Counted from the first letter of the stretch, positions 1 through 8,812 are shown. The stretch is 64,000 bases of DNA from Hyphomicrobiales bacterium (GCA_900473795.1 UCMT01000018.1:1-64000), one strand, 5' to 3'. Program-made: numbers and translations. The notes: a model not told the origin generated them from the letters alone.

Positions 1-373
1 TGATCCCCTACCCTGCACACGTCCATGTTGCACTTGGCATAGATTCTCCAGGTCTTTGATAATGCTCCTGCCCCCCACGAGCGGCGGTTCGGTTCCCTTC
101 AAAGCGACTTCACATTTTTCAAATTAAACAAAATATCAATTTGACAGTCTGTTCAATTTATGACCGTATATAGTTGGTCCTTCGCCATTGGCCACGTAGC
201 AGTCAAGAAAGAGCGAAGAGCCTGAGAGTTTAGAGCCGCGTTGCAGATCTATTGATGGCGCCAAAAGCCGAGCTGCAACAATAGTCCGGCATGGAGGCGA
301 AATCGTTCGCTGAGTGCCTAAAGTTTACCGAAATATGATCAGTTTGTTTTCAGTATCAGGGAGGAGCTGAACA
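1..373 (+). promoter_or_regulatory. Leader region of the ligM-like gene
   Basis: No gene is visible here. A TTGACA hexamer at 141-146 could be a -35 element. The best AT-rich partner (TATATA at 167-172) is 20 bp away, so the promoter call is weak. The stretch from 136 to 182 is AT-rich and holds a loose TTGACAG/CTGTTCAA inverted repeat and a GACC/GGTC pair around GTATATAG, which may be a regulator site. The ribosome binding site GGGAGGAG at 359-366 lies 7 bp before the ATG at 374 and fixes the start of the next gene. Confidence 0.4.
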
Positions 374-1756
374 ATGAATATTGCACCAAATATGGGATTC
401 AAGAATCTAGAGTCCATTGTCAATGATGCCGGAGGTCCGGTAAAATTACTTCGTGGATCCAATATAGGGCCTTATACGTTCCCGGTTATTCCGACGGAAT
501 TCACCAATTGGCGCGATGAGGCAAAGTCCTGGAAGGATAGCGTTGCGCTGCTCGAGCTTTCCTTTCATATGACGGAATTGCATCTTCGCGGTCCGGACGC
601 CGTAAAGTTTCTTTCCACGCTGGCAACCAACAAGCTCGATTCCTTCCCGGTTTTGCGCGGCAAACAATTGGTGCTGGCTGGCCACGACGGTTATATGATC
701 GGCGATGCGATTGTCTTCCGGGAGGAAGAGGAATTTCTTCGCATTGTCGGCGCCCCTTTTGCCAGTGACTGGGTGCAGTACAACGCCGGAATCAGCGGCA
801 TGAACGTGACCGCCGTGCGGGACGACAACTTCTCGATCCGTTCGGGAACGCGCGATGTCTTCCGTATCCAGATCCAGGGCCCCAACGCGCTTCCTTTGGT
901 GCGTGAGGTTTCAAACGGCACGTTGCCGGACATCAAGTTCTTCAATATCGGTGAATTCCAGATTGCCGGTCACGCGGTTCGTGCCCTTCGCCACGGCATG
1001 GCCGGCGAGCCTGGCTACGAAATCTATGGGCCTTGGGACATTCAGCACGACATTCGCGCCGCTTTTGACGAGGTCGGTCAAAAATATGGCATGCGAAAAA
1101 TTGGAGCGATGGCCTATTCGACCACTGCGCAGGAATCCGGCTGGATGCCCATGCCGCTTCCGGCGATTTATCACAGCGCCGAAATGAGGCCCTACCGCGA
1201 ATGGCTGAACCAGTACTTCCTGGAATCGGTCGCTTCTCTAGGTGGCAGCTTCCTGTCCGACAACATTGAGGACTATTACGTCGATCCGGTTGAAGTCGGG
1301 TACAAGTCGCTGATCGACTTCAATCACGATTTCATTGGCAAGGAAGCCCTGCGTGAAAGGGTCGCCAATCCGAAACGTAAGAAAGTGACGCTCGAATGGA
1401 ACAACGACGATGTCATGGCATGCATGAACTCGTCGCTGACCGATCCGGACAACGGCGGCATGTTCATGAAACTGCCAAATCCGATGTACGCGACGTTCCA
1501 GTCGGATGCGATCATGAAGGGCGGCAAACACGCCGGCATTTCGCAATGGCTTGCCTATTCCGCCAATGCCAACAGGCTCATCTCGCTCTCTCTCGTTGAT
1601 ATCGAGCACGCCGAACCCGGTACGGAAGTCACAGTGCTTTGGGGTGAGCCGAATTCCCAGCGTCTTCCTGTCGGTATGCACCAGCTCCGCGAAATTCGCG
1701 CCAAAGTCGCCCCGGCACCTTATTTCGAAAAAGTCATCAAGACCGGCAAACAGTAA
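374..1756 (+). CDS. ligM: Tetrahydrofolate-dependent aromatic O-demethylase, LigM/DesA-like (GcvT fold)
   Basis: This 460-residue protein looks like a cytoplasmic aminomethyltransferase-fold enzyme of the LigM/DesA branch. That branch moves the methyl group of vanillate, 3-O-methylgallate or syringate to tetrahydrofolate. Seen in the sequence: an N-terminal segment with the GcvT-type pattern LSFHMTELHLRGPDAVKFL (about residues 62-80), the GEPGYEIYGPW block near 213-223 and the DFIGKEAL block near 321-328. The length fits LigM (around 470 residues) and is too long for a plain GcvT. A strong Shine-Dalgarno sequence supports this start. A MetF-like gene follows 164 bp downstream, which fits recycling of methyl-THF. 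The exact substrate (vanillate, 3-O-methylgallate or syringate) cannot be read from the sequence. Confidence 0.85.
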   Translation: MNIAPNMGFKNLESIVNDAGGPVKLLRGSNIGPYTFPVIPTEFTNWRDEAKSWKDSVALLELSFHMTELHLRGPDAVKFLSTLATNKLDSFPVLRGKQLVLAGHDGYMIGDAIVFREEEEFLRIVGAPFASDWVQYNAGISGMNVTAVRDDNFSIRSGTRDVFRIQIQGPNALPLVREVSNGTLPDIKFFNIGEFQIAGHAVRALRHGMAGEPGYEIYGPWDIQHDIRAAFDEVGQKYGMRKIGAMAYSTTAQESGWMPMPLPAIYHSAEMRPYREWLNQYFLESVASLGGSFLSDNIEDYYVDPVEVGYKSLIDFNHDFIGKEALRERVANPKRKKVTLEWNNDDVMACMNSSLTDPDNGGMFMKLPNPMYATFQSDAIMKGGKHAGISQWLAYSANANRLISLSLVDIEHAEPGTEVTVLWGEPNSQRLPVGMHQLREIRAKVAPAPYFEKVIKTGKQ

Positions 1757-1920
1757 TCTCAAGCGACTTGGCGCTGTAGGCAAGATGAACGGCAGCACTG
1801 CCTGGTGGCCCTTAGCGAGGCCGCGGCAGTCTGCCGTGCATATCCCTTGTGCGATCCAATTGCGTCGATGCCAGTGGCGGATCGTCCATTCTTTCCGAAG
1901 ATGCCTGAAGGGGCCATTGC

Positions 1921-2814
1921 ATGATGCAAAATATCGATATGGTAGACGCTCTTGCCGTGCGATCGGTGATGTTGCCGCGCGTAGCATTGATTGACGGATA
2001 CTCCTTCGAAATCACGGGAAAAGACACTGTCGGTCTGCAAGATGCGAGCAAACTGCTTGCGCCGGCCACATGCGTATCAATTGCCTTCATTCCCAGTGAG
2101 AACCACGACGCGCGCGTTGCGGCCGCGGCAACGGTGAAACAGCTCGGCTTTCATCCGATGCCACATATTTCCGCCAGACGCATCGGTTCGGCTGCAGAAC
2201 TCGATCGTCTTTTGGCGCGGTTTGTGAACGAAGCGGAGGTCGATCGTCTATTTATCGTGGCCGGCGATCCTGACGTGCCTGTCGGGCCATACGAGGACTC
2301 TTTAGCCATCATTCGTTCAGGGCTGTTGTCAAAGCATGGAATCAGGAAAGTCGGCATCGCCGGATATCCGCAAGGTCATCCAAAGATCAGTGAGGGGGTG
2401 CTTTTCGAGGCGCTGCAGGAAAAACATGCTCTCCTGACCGCCGCTGGGCTGGAATATGACATCACGACCCAGTTTTCCTTCGATGCCGAACCGGTCATCG
2501 AATGGATCGAACGCCTTCGCAAGGCGGGCATAACAGCACCCATACGCATTGGTGTCCCCGGACCTGCCAGTGTCAAAACCTTGTTGCGCTTCGCCGCGAT
2601 CTGCGGCGTCGGAGCATCCACCAAGGTCCTGGCAAAATACGGACTTTCGATCCGGAAACTGTTGAATACGGCTGGTCCCGATACGCTTGTGGCAGAGTTC
2701 ATAAGAGACCTCGACCCAAGAGAGCATGGATCCGTAAGCTTGCACTTCTATCCGTTTGGCGGCGTTGGAAAAACGGCCGAATGGATCGGCGACTTTCTAT
2801 CAAATCAAAAATAG
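1921..2814 (+). CDS. Methylenetetrahydrofolate reductase-family protein (MetF-like)
   Basis: This 297-residue protein has the MetF TIM-barrel pattern: FIVAGDPDVPVGPYEDSL (about residues 118-135), GIAGYPQGHPKISE (147-160) and a C-terminal SVSLHFYPFGGVGKTAEW. It would act in the cytosol on folate C1 units with FAD. In the known lignin catabolism of Sphingobium a metF gene accompanies ligM so that 5-methyl-THF made by O-demethylation is reoxidised. The position just behind the LigM-like gene supports the same job here. Two consecutive ATG codons (1921 and 1924) follow a modest AAGGGG ribosome site. Sequence divergence from housekeeping MetF suggests a dedicated catabolic copy. A C1-oxidising role is inference. 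Confidence 0.8.
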   Translation: MMQNIDMVDALAVRSVMLPRVALIDGYSFEITGKDTVGLQDASKLLAPATCVSIAFIPSENHDARVAAAATVKQLGFHPMPHISARRIGSAAELDRLLARFVNEAEVDRLFIVAGDPDVPVGPYEDSLAIIRSGLLSKHGIRKVGIAGYPQGHPKISEGVLFEALQEKHALLTAAGLEYDITTQFSFDAEPVIEWIERLRKAGITAPIRIGVPGPASVKTLLRFAAICGVGASTKVLAKYGLSIRKLLNTAGPDTLVAEFIRDLDPREHGSVSLHFYPFGGVGKTAEWIGDFLSNQK

Positions 2815-3230
2815 AAACAGAGTTCTGTGCGATGAAAACAATGTCACTGAACTCGTTACTCTAAGCGCCAACATTTGCGATTCCAATCAATTCTGAGTCC
2901 GTATCTCCAATACTATTTCACAGTGGTTACGGAAGAAATGGTTCGCCGTGCATTGAAATCTCCGATGAGCGATGTTCTATGAAGCGCGAACTGATCGGTG
3001 CGGGGGAGCCGCAAATCATGATGGCCCCGAAATGCGACTAGGCGCGCTCGTATCTGCTCTACCATATCCCGGTTGGGTGGTTGAACACTGAGGTTGCCGT
3101 AATCGTTTCAAATATGACGGTGCGTCACGCCATGGGCCCGAAAATCTTGTCGCGACGGTCGCGGCGGCCGCGATATTGAAAGGCGGATACCAGCCATATA
3201 CGCTGTGGTCGAATGAGGAATCGATCAGGC
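2815..3230. other. Intergenic region without a recognised gene
   Basis: About 416 bases lie between the MetF-like gene and the first TetR gene. I see no convincing coding stretch, no strong hairpin with a T-run, and no copy of the ATAC-N6-GTAT operator found elsewhere in the island. It should contain the promoter of the TetR gene, but no clear -35/-10 pair stands out. Confidence 0.4.
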
Positions 3231-3881
3231 ATGGCGACGAAAATAAGCCCGGAACGGCGAGTGCAGATCGGCATGGAGAAGCGCGCGCGTACCCGGGCGA
3301 CCATCCTTTCGGCGGCGTTTCAGCTGCTCGGCCGTCCAAACGGGATGTCCACCCGCATTGAAGAAGTGTGTGGAATCGCCCTCATCTCGCGGGGAACCTT
3401 TTACAACTATTTCTCTGATATTGATGAGCTGTTCGAGGTGCTGACCTATGAAATGAGCCATGAGTTCAACGTTGCGGTGCAAGAGCTCATGGGAACACTC
3501 CCAATCTGCGCAATGCGTGTTGCGCTGGCCATCCGTTATTACCTGCATCGCGCGCGCCAAGACCACTCCTGGGGTTGGGCGATGGTCAACCTTTCCAGTG
3601 TCGGGCCCATTTTTGGTTCAGATACGTTTCAATATGCAACGGCGTCCATTCAGGAAGGCGTCGACTCGGGCGAATTCAAATTGCAAAGCGTCATCATCGG
3701 ACGGGACATGATGATTGGCACCGTGCTCGCGTCGATGACAACGCTTCTCCGGCAGGAGCAGGAGTACGATCATCCTGAAAAAGTTGTGCGCCAGATTCTG
3801 TCGGCCTTCCAGGTGCCGGCTTCCATCATCGACGACTGCGTGGCGATCGAATTGCTCGATTTGCCACTCCACCTGCCTTAA
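3231..3881 (+). CDS. TetR/AcrR-family transcriptional regulator
   Basis: This protein of about 216 residues has a typical TetR N-terminal helix-turn-helix: RARTRATILSAAFQLLG, then EEVCGIALISRGTFYNYFSDIDELF (the SRGTFYNYF recognition helix near residues 54-62). A divergent ligand-binding C-terminal domain follows. I chose the ATG at 3231 (MATKIS) over an ATG at 3213, because neither has a strong ribosome site and the later one gives a more usual N-terminus. It probably controls the neighbouring O-demethylase genes or the DoxX gene, but no operator could be tied to it. Just downstream lie transposase remnants, so its original neighbourhood may have been rearranged. Confidence 0.85.
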   Translation: MATKISPERRVQIGMEKRARTRATILSAAFQLLGRPNGMSTRIEEVCGIALISRGTFYNYFSDIDELFEVLTYEMSHEFNVAVQELMGTLPICAMRVALAIRYYLHRARQDHSWGWAMVNLSSVGPIFGSDTFQYATASIQEGVDSGEFKLQSVIIGRDMMIGTVLASMTTLLRQEQEYDHPEKVVRQILSAFQVPASIIDDCVAIELLDLPLHLP

Positions 3882-3891
3882 ATTTTAACGC

Positions 3892-3975
3892 ATCAAGCAT
3901 CCCCTGAGGGCGATTTTCGATGCCCCAGCAGGCGCGTGTGGCCGCCGCGAATGTCTCGGGATCGAGTTGCTGGTT
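3892..3975 (-). pseudogene. Remnant of an ISAs1-type transposase
   Basis: On the minus strand this stretch reads LDPETFAAATRACWGIENRP followed by QGMLDALKF. It matches the conserved ISAs1-family pattern in which a phenylalanine-alanine helix precedes HWGIEN and LHWVLD, with His changed to Cys. Only about 28 residues remain, with no start, no catalytic DDE core and no intact ends, so this is a relic. It sits between the TetR and DoxX genes and marks past insertion and deletion at this point. Confidence 0.5.
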
Positions 3976-4055
3976 GCGTGCAGGCTGGCGGATTGCCGCC
4001 GCCTGCAGGCATCCAGGCTGCAATCAGTGGGCCGTGGTCGAATGGATAGGCCAAG

Positions 4056-4145
4056 TCCCAAGGCCACTACCTCAAGCTCATCAAGTGCCGGATATGCGAC
4101 CGCGCCAAGATCGACCTCCTCGAGGCGCGGTTTACCGATTGGGCG
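4056..4145 (+). pseudogene. Possible C-terminal remnant of a second transposase (ISL3-like)
   Basis: The plus-strand frame starting at 4056 reads HYLKLIKCRICDRAKIDLLE and then ARF. This resembles the C-terminal end of ISL3-type transposases, where a patterned LK-IK----RA--DLL-AR tail is common. Nothing of the rest of a transposase is readable upstream. The frame runs on open to about 4290 without further recognisable sequence. The assignment rests on a short motif and is tentative. Confidence 0.35.
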
Positions 4146-4187
4146 GTGCCGTCAGCGAACATCAGGCGCCGTCTTCGGGCCACAGGT

Positions 4188-4616
4188 TCAGGTCCGAGCA
4201 TTGGCAAGTTGCGGGGACGACCATCTGGTCCGCAGCGCGAAGGGGCCATCTCCAAGGAGGGCGACGCTGAATTGCCCCGCTATCCAAAGGGCTAGAAATT
4301 CCCATCCTCCATTAGGATTATTGAAGAAAAAGCCGGCAGGACCGTGCACTGTCAAAATAGCGCCCAGCAATATCGGTATCAGCGCCAAGGCGGTCCAACG
4401 ACTTAGAAAGCCGATAATCATCGCAAACCCGCCAATGAGTTCCGCTGTGATTGTGAAATATGCCAGCGCTGGCGGAAGCCCAAGACTCTCAAAAAATTGG
4501 GCCGTGCCAGCTGGCGTAAAGACGAACAGCTTCAGGCTTCCGTGCGCCAGAAATAGCGCTCCAAGTGTAACCCTGAGAAGAAGTGCGGCATAGGGCGCGG
4601 TGCGGGTGTCGATCAT
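4188..4616 (-). CDS. DoxX-family membrane protein
   Basis: This protein of 142 residues has four predicted membrane helices: residues 9-28 (LLLRVTLGALFLAHGSLKL), about 50-68, about 72-92 and about 104-120. The ALFLAHGSLKLF and GLPPALAYFTITAELIGG blocks are the usual DoxX-like signature. An AGGAGAA ribosome site lies just upstream of the ATG. DoxX proteins are inner-membrane proteins often linked to oxidoreductases or stress responses, but their reaction here is unknown. It is one of two DoxX proteins in this island and is convergent with the TetR gene across the transposase relics. Confidence 0.8.
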   Translation of the reverse strand: MIDTRTAPYAALLLRVTLGALFLAHGSLKLFVFTPAGTAQFFESLGLPPALAYFTITAELIGGFAMIIGFLSRWTALALIPILLGAILTVHGPAGFFFNNPNGGWEFLALWIAGQFSVALLGDGPFALRTRWSSPQLANART

Positions 4617-4809
4617 CGACGTTCTCCTGTTTTATAGCTCTGTTTCGGTACGTGATATGACGCTCGAGTGTTTGGACGCCTCAGAAGAATTTCTGATCGG
4701 CCGGCACATCTCGGTTGCAAATTTGACCAACGAGAGAGGGGGGCATGTGGTTTTCGGGTAAGGCAACTTCGCCGGCCGGCATACGTTGTACGCACGCGAC
4801 GGACGTGGC

Positions 4810-5919
4810 TCAGATTTCGACAGCGTAGTAGGTGAATCCGCCATCGCTCTTTCCGACGCCGGAGATTGCCTCATTGATCTTCTCCAGTGGCCATACCATG
4901 GGCGTCATCACCGACATATCGATGATGCCAGACCCGATCATTGCGGCGATTTCCATACCTTCGGCCGCGGTGAACCAAACTGAACCCATGAGTTCCATTT
5001 GCTCGTCCATCCACCATTTCACGTCCACAGGCAGGGGACCCGACGTACCGCCGATATTGACGATACGGCCGCCTCTTTTGACGCCGCCCATCGCATCCAA
5101 CATTGAATCAAGGGGTGCTTTTGCACCAAGGGTGTCGAGCATGAGGTCAGCCCCGCTGCCACCAGTTTGCTGTTTCACAAACGCCCCTGACGATCCCTGT
5201 GTATTGGAGAAGGTCACGATCCTTTCCGGGGAAAGAGCCTTCAACCGCTCCAAGAGACGTTCGCCTCTCGCCACGGCATAGATTTTCCCAATGCCCATGG
5301 CGAGAGCGAACAGCGTTGCTCCGAGTCCCAACGTGCCGGTCGCTCCATTGATGATCAGGGACTTGCCCATCAAGGAACCGCATTTCTTGAGAGCTGCGTA
5401 GGAGGTGCCCAGGTAACCCATTCGGGAACCTTGAACGAAACTCATGTTGTCTGGGATTCTGATGACCTGGGCTTGCGGAGCGAGGATGAACTCTCCAAAA
5501 CCTCCGTAGGGGTAGCGGGAAAACATCTCCAAGCTTTTAGGATTGTAACCGAAATACCCTCCCAAGGTCCAATGTTCACACGCCTGCGGCCTGCCGGACG
5601 AGCAGTGATGGCATGCGCCGCAGAACCGCCCCGGGTTTATATATACCCGATCGCCGCGTTTGATGTTGACGACCTGCGGCCCGACCTGATGGACGATGCC
5701 GCTGGGATCAAGGCCGTGTATCGCGGGGCGCGGTGGCAACGGCATCTGTGGGTACCACGTTTCCCAGTTCGCAAGGACGTTGGCGAGGTTGGGCACCATC
5801 CCGCAGGCTTTCACCTCGACAACGACATCCGAACCCATGGCGACTGGCCGCTCGACCTGATCGATGGACATCGGTTGGCCGACGGTGTGCAAGCGAGCGG
5901 CGCGCATCAAATGCGTCAT
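4810..5919 (-). CDS. Zinc-dependent medium-chain alcohol dehydrogenase
   Basis: This 369-residue cytosolic NAD(P)-dependent dehydrogenase carries VKACGMVPN with the first catalytic zinc cysteine near residue 37, the four-cysteine structural zinc loop CGACHHCSSGRPQAC (about 113-127), and the Rossmann motif NGATGTLGLGATLFA near 192-206. The start at 5919 (MTHLMRAARL) is preferred to 5940 because GGGGGGAT lies 5-6 bp upstream of it. In this neighbourhood it could oxidise an aromatic or C1-derived alcohol, for instance coping with aldehyde or alcohol intermediates. The substrate is not shown by the sequence. It is divergent from the second doxX gene, and the region between them holds a shared operator. 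Confidence 0.88.
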   Translation of the reverse strand: MTHLMRAARLHTVGQPMSIDQVERPVAMGSDVVVEVKACGMVPNLANVLANWETWYPQMPLPPRPAIHGLDPSGIVHQVGPQVVNIKRGDRVYINPGRFCGACHHCSSGRPQACEHWTLGGYFGYNPKSLEMFSRYPYGGFGEFILAPQAQVIRIPDNMSFVQGSRMGYLGTSYAALKKCGSLMGKSLIINGATGTLGLGATLFALAMGIGKIYAVARGERLLERLKALSPERIVTFSNTQGSSGAFVKQQTGGSGADLMLDTLGAKAPLDSMLDAMGGVKRGGRIVNIGGTSGPLPVDVKWWMDEQMELMGSVWFTAAEGMEIAAMIGSGIIDMSVMTPMVWPLEKINEAISGVGKSDGGFTYYAVEI

Positions 5920-5953
5920 GCTTATCCCCCCAAGTTTCAAAGATTACATCGTA

Positions 5954-5990
5954 TTGACATTCCATATGGATTGTGAATACCGTATAGTAT
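5954..5990 (+). promoter_or_regulatory. Promoter/operator A: TTGACA-N17-ATAC-N6-GTAT before doxX-tetR
   Basis: TTGACA at 5954-5959 is followed after 17 bp by the palindrome ATAC-CGTATA-GTAT at 5977-5990. The 17-bp spacer contains a second inverted repeat, ATTCCATATGGATT (5959-5972). The layout is almost identical to promoter B (28 of 38 aligned positions by my hand count, B read on its minus strand) and to promoter C. It points toward the doxX and TetR genes, so the TetR protein is a natural candidate binder through autoregulation. On the opposite strand TTCACA (5977-5972) and TACGAT (5953-5948), 18 bp apart, could serve the dehydrogenase gene. Confidence 0.65.
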
Positions 5991-6065
5991 CTGAAAAGAC
6001 AAGCCCGAGGCGAGTATTTTTCCTCGAACGTGATGGACCGCCTACGGACATATGAGGAGGAAACA

Positions 6066-6416
6066 ATGCATCTGGTTCTGGTCGATTGGCTCCGCATCCT
6101 GTGCGGGATCTGGCTCATCCCCCATCTCTTCGGCAAGGGATTGCACTACAACAAAGCCGCCCTCACATTCGACGCCGCCGGCTTCAAACCCGGAAAGCTG
6201 TTCGTCGGCATCACCATGGCAATGGAGGCCGTTGCCGCAATCGGCATGACGTTCTCCATCTATCCGCGAATAGCGGCTGCCTTTGGCGCTCTCGTATTGT
6301 TGGGGGCGGGCTATGCCGTCGTCAAAATCAACGGTCCCAATTGGCGTTGGCAGAAGAGGGGTCCAGAGTATCCGGTCTTCTGGGCGTTGATTTGTTTGCT
6401 CACGGCTATTGTGTGA
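6066..6416 (+). CDS. DoxX-like small membrane protein
   Basis: This is a 116-residue protein with about four membrane segments: LVLVDWLRILCGIWLIPHLFGKG at the N-terminus, LFVGITMAMEAVAAIGMTF near 43-61, then ALVLLGAGYAVVKI and FWALICLLTAIV. It resembles short DoxX-like proteins, with the family-typical glycine and histidine in HLFGKGLH. The ATG at 6066 is chosen because AGGAGGAAAC directly precedes it; an upstream ATG at 6030 lacks this. It lies behind promoter A and is followed 57 bp later by a TetR gene, so the two are probably co-transcribed. The function is unknown. Confidence 0.75.
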   Translation: MHLVLVDWLRILCGIWLIPHLFGKGLHYNKAALTFDAAGFKPGKLFVGITMAMEAVAAIGMTFSIYPRIAAAFGALVLLGAGYAVVKINGPNWRWQKRGPEYPVFWALICLLTAIV

Positions 6417-6473
6417 CAAAGGCTTTTTGAGGTACGCCTCGGTGTCTGGATACGGCATTGACGGGATAAGCGA

Positions 6474-7091
6474 ATGGCACGGCTGACACGTGAGCAAAGT
6501 CAGGCTCTTACGAGAGGGAAACTTCTTGAATCCGCCTACGAGGTGATGGCGCGCTTCGGCTACGCTGGAGCATCGATTGAGAGAATCGCAGAGGATGCGG
6601 GATTTTCGAAGGGTGCATTCTACTCGAATTTTGCCAACAAGGAGGACATTTTCCTTCAACTCCTTGAAGGAAATGCAGGTGGCGACGTTGTCGAATTGAC
6701 GAAGCTTCTAGGCGAATGCGATGAGCCGGAGGAGCTAATCGACGTGTTGGCAAACTGGGCGAACAATCGCGGAGATGATCGAAGATGGGGCATGCTGGCT
6801 ATCGAACTCCTCCGCAGGGCGCAACATGACCACACGCTCGGAGACCGCCACATCAAGCTCTTCCGCGACCAGTGGGAGGGAGTTGGAAAAATCCTGATCC
6901 GCAAGTTGGATCTGACGGTGCAACCGCCTGCCAGCCCGTTCTACATCGGCGGTATCGTCCTGGAACTCACATATGGAGGCATCTCCAGTTTCCTGAAAGA
7001 TGGCGCGCCCGGCGACATGGTCAGGATTGTTCTCGCAGACATGTATCGCGCTTCGCGCGGCACTAAGGCCGTGGCCACGGCCGAAAACTGA
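6474..7091 (+). CDS. TetR/AcrR-family regulator, candidate controller of the island
   Basis: The 205-residue protein begins RLTREQSQALTRGKLLESAYEVMARFGYAGASIERIAEDAGFSK and continues GAFYSNFANKEDIF, a textbook TetR DNA-binding domain (residues about 8-56). The C-terminal ligand domain is divergent. GGGATAA precedes the ATG. Since the gene sits in the unit driven by promoter A, negative autoregulation is likely. The same operator form then recurs at two further promoter regions of the island, which makes this protein the best guess for their common regulator. The other TetR gene at 3231 is the alternative. The inducer, perhaps an aromatic intermediate, is not known. Confidence 0.88.
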   Translation: MARLTREQSQALTRGKLLESAYEVMARFGYAGASIERIAEDAGFSKGAFYSNFANKEDIFLQLLEGNAGGDVVELTKLLGECDEPEELIDVLANWANNRGDDRRWGMLAIELLRRAQHDHTLGDRHIKLFRDQWEGVGKILIRKLDLTVQPPASPFYIGGIVLELTYGGISSFLKDGAPGDMVRIVLADMYRASRGTKAVATAEN

Positions 7092-7211
7092 CATTGGATG
7101 CGAGGAAGCCGGCTTCGAGCCCAGGATGCACGAGGACCTGGAACATTCCTGTTGTCAGATAGACCCGCCACCGGAAGGATGCCGCATGACCGGTATGTAT
7201 CTTGCCGCGAA

Positions 7212-7532
7212 TTAGTCCTCCGGAGCGATCGCCACAACAATGCCGTCCAGTGACTGCTCAAAAGGAATCTGACAGGAGAGGCGGGAATTGTCCTGCCGAT
7301 AGTCGGACCCTTCGAGCAATTCTCTCTCGTCGACCGACGGCGTTGGCAAGTCGGCGCCCGGGGGGACGCTTTCGAAATAAATGTGACAGGTGGCGCAGGA
7401 CAGACATCCGCCGCACATAGCGAGAAGTTCGTCGAACCCGGCGTTGCGGATGTTTTCCATGATGGACATGCCGTTGCGGCCATCGAACTGGTGGAGTTCG
7501 CCGTCGCGCGTGCGGAGTGAAATCGTAGCCAT
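7212..7532 (-). CDS. [2Fe-2S] ferredoxin (adrenodoxin/putidaredoxin type)
   Basis: This is a 106-residue soluble electron carrier. The cluster ligands are visible as CGGCLSCATC (C-x5-C-x2-C, with an extra Cys in between; about residues 40-49) plus a later Cys in RLSCQIPF. Its size and the ELLEGSDYRQDNSRLSCQ block are typical of ferredoxins that serve bacterial P450s. It is the last gene of the unit aldolase-cupin-reductase-ferredoxin. Together with the reductase just upstream and the P450 at 12.1-13.3 kb it makes a complete class I P450 electron chain. The extra cysteine inside the cluster loop is a small oddity. Confidence 0.9.
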   Translation of the reverse strand: MATISLRTRDGELHQFDGRNGMSIMENIRNAGFDELLAMCGGCLSCATCHIYFESVPPGADLPTPSVDERELLEGSDYRQDNSRLSCQIPFEQSLDGIVVAIAPED

Positions 7533-7566
7533 TGTGTTTCCGTGTTCTGTTTCGCGACCTCGGGCG

Positions 7567-8808
7567 TCAATTCGTCTCGAGGGTCAATTCCTTGAGTTGT
7601 TTCGATGTATCAGCCAACTGAACGCTGCCGAGCTTCGCAGCAGTTTCAACGAGCTTCCGCCCTTGGACGTAGTCCCGAGGCGCATTCACACAGTCCAGCG
7701 CGATCACTGCTTCGTTCTTCAGATAGACGAGACTGAAGCTGCGGCTCGCCGGCTCGCCGCGCACGACGACGGCGTCGTAGCCGCAATTGAGGCCGATCGT
7801 CTGGAGCTTCAGGTCATATTGATTGGACCAGAACCAGGGCAATGCATCATAAGCTTTGAAGTTGCCGCAGATGGCTTTTGCGGCCGTCGTGGCCTGGTCG
7901 GTGGCGTTCTGTACGGACTCGACCCTGATGCCCGGACCATTGGTGAGAATCGCGCAGTCACCGACGCAATAAATGTCTGGTAGCGACGTGCGGCAGTATG
8001 CGTCGACATTCACCCCGTTGCTGCCTTGGGCACCTGCGGCCAGAAGCGGGGCGGCAGAGGGGACGATGCCGATGCCGACCACCACAATGTCTGCTTGGAG
8101 GGACTCGCGGGACTCCAGCAGAACGCCGCTCGCACGGCCGTCGCGCCCCGAGATGACTTTGACGTCGCTGTTCAGCCGGATGTCGACGCCGTGGTCCCGA
8201 TGCTCACGTTCGTAGAAGCGGGATATCGGCTCTCCGGCCACACGGGCCAGTACGCGGTTAAGCGCTTCGACAAGAACGACGTGCTTGCCGAGTTCCCGAA
8301 ACACCGCCGCCGCCTCGAGGCCGACATAGCCGCCGCCGATAATTGCGACCTTGCTGGCATCTGGGAGAACGGCCAGAAGCGCGTCACAATCGGCCTTTGA
8401 ACGGATGTAGAATATCCCGGACAACTCGCTGCCGGGGCATGAAAGCTTTCGCGGCTCCCCACCCGCGGCCCAAACCAGGCTGCGGTACGAATAACACGCG
8501 CCATTTTCCAGCGTAACCGTCTTTGCGACCGGATCGACCGCGACGACCCGCGTGCCAAGCACGAGTTCCACGTTTCGCGAACTCCAGAAATCCTGCGGTC
8601 TCAGATGCATCCGTTCGAATGTCTTCTTGCCCGCCAGATATTCCTTCGACAAGGAAGGCCGGTCGTATGGCACCTCCGGCTCAGCACCGAGCAGGGCTAT
8701 GCTTCCTTCGAAACCGGATTGACGAAGCGCAACCGCCGTTTGGCTACCGCCGTGTCCCGCGCCGACAATGATGCAATCGAAGGTGCCTGCGAAGACGTCC
8801 TGCGTCAT
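7567..8808 (-). CDS. NAD(P)H-dependent ferredoxin reductase (rhodocoxin/putidaredoxin reductase type)
   Basis: This 413-residue flavoprotein has an N-terminal FAD motif DCIIVGAGHGGSQTAVALR (about residues 11-29), a middle NAD(P) motif VAIIGGGYVGLEAAAVF near 153-169, and the FAD-binding block DIYCVGDCAI near 278-287. These are the marks of the putidaredoxin-reductase family. The ATG at 8808 is chosen because GGAAAGAGAG precedes it and the upstream cupin gene ends at 8813; a longer reading from 8913 would overlap that gene deeply. It passes electrons from NAD(P)H to the adjacent ferredoxin, and so probably to the P450 of the same regulon. Confidence 0.9.
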   Translation of the reverse strand: MTQDVFAGTFDCIIVGAGHGGSQTAVALRQSGFEGSIALLGAEPEVPYDRPSLSKEYLAGKKTFERMHLRPQDFWSSRNVELVLGTRVVAVDPVAKTVTLENGACYSYRSLVWAAGGEPRKLSCPGSELSGIFYIRSKADCDALLAVLPDASKVAIIGGGYVGLEAAAVFRELGKHVVLVEALNRVLARVAGEPISRFYEREHRDHGVDIRLNSDVKVISGRDGRASGVLLESRESLQADIVVVGIGIVPSAAPLLAAGAQGSNGVNVDAYCRTSLPDIYCVGDCAILTNGPGIRVESVQNATDQATTAAKAICGNFKAYDALPWFWSNQYDLKLQTIGLNCGYDAVVVRGEPASRSFSLVYLKNEAVIALDCVNAPRDYVQGRKLVETAAKLGSVQLADTSKQLKELTLETN

Positions 8809-8812
8809 GACA

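Noticed and set aside
141-182. A fourth copy of the ATAC-N6-GTAT operator before the ligM-like gene
   Set aside because: TTGACA and CCGTATATAG are present, but the half-sites read TGAC and TAGT and the spacing to TTGACA is 3 bp shorter, so it does not fit the pattern.
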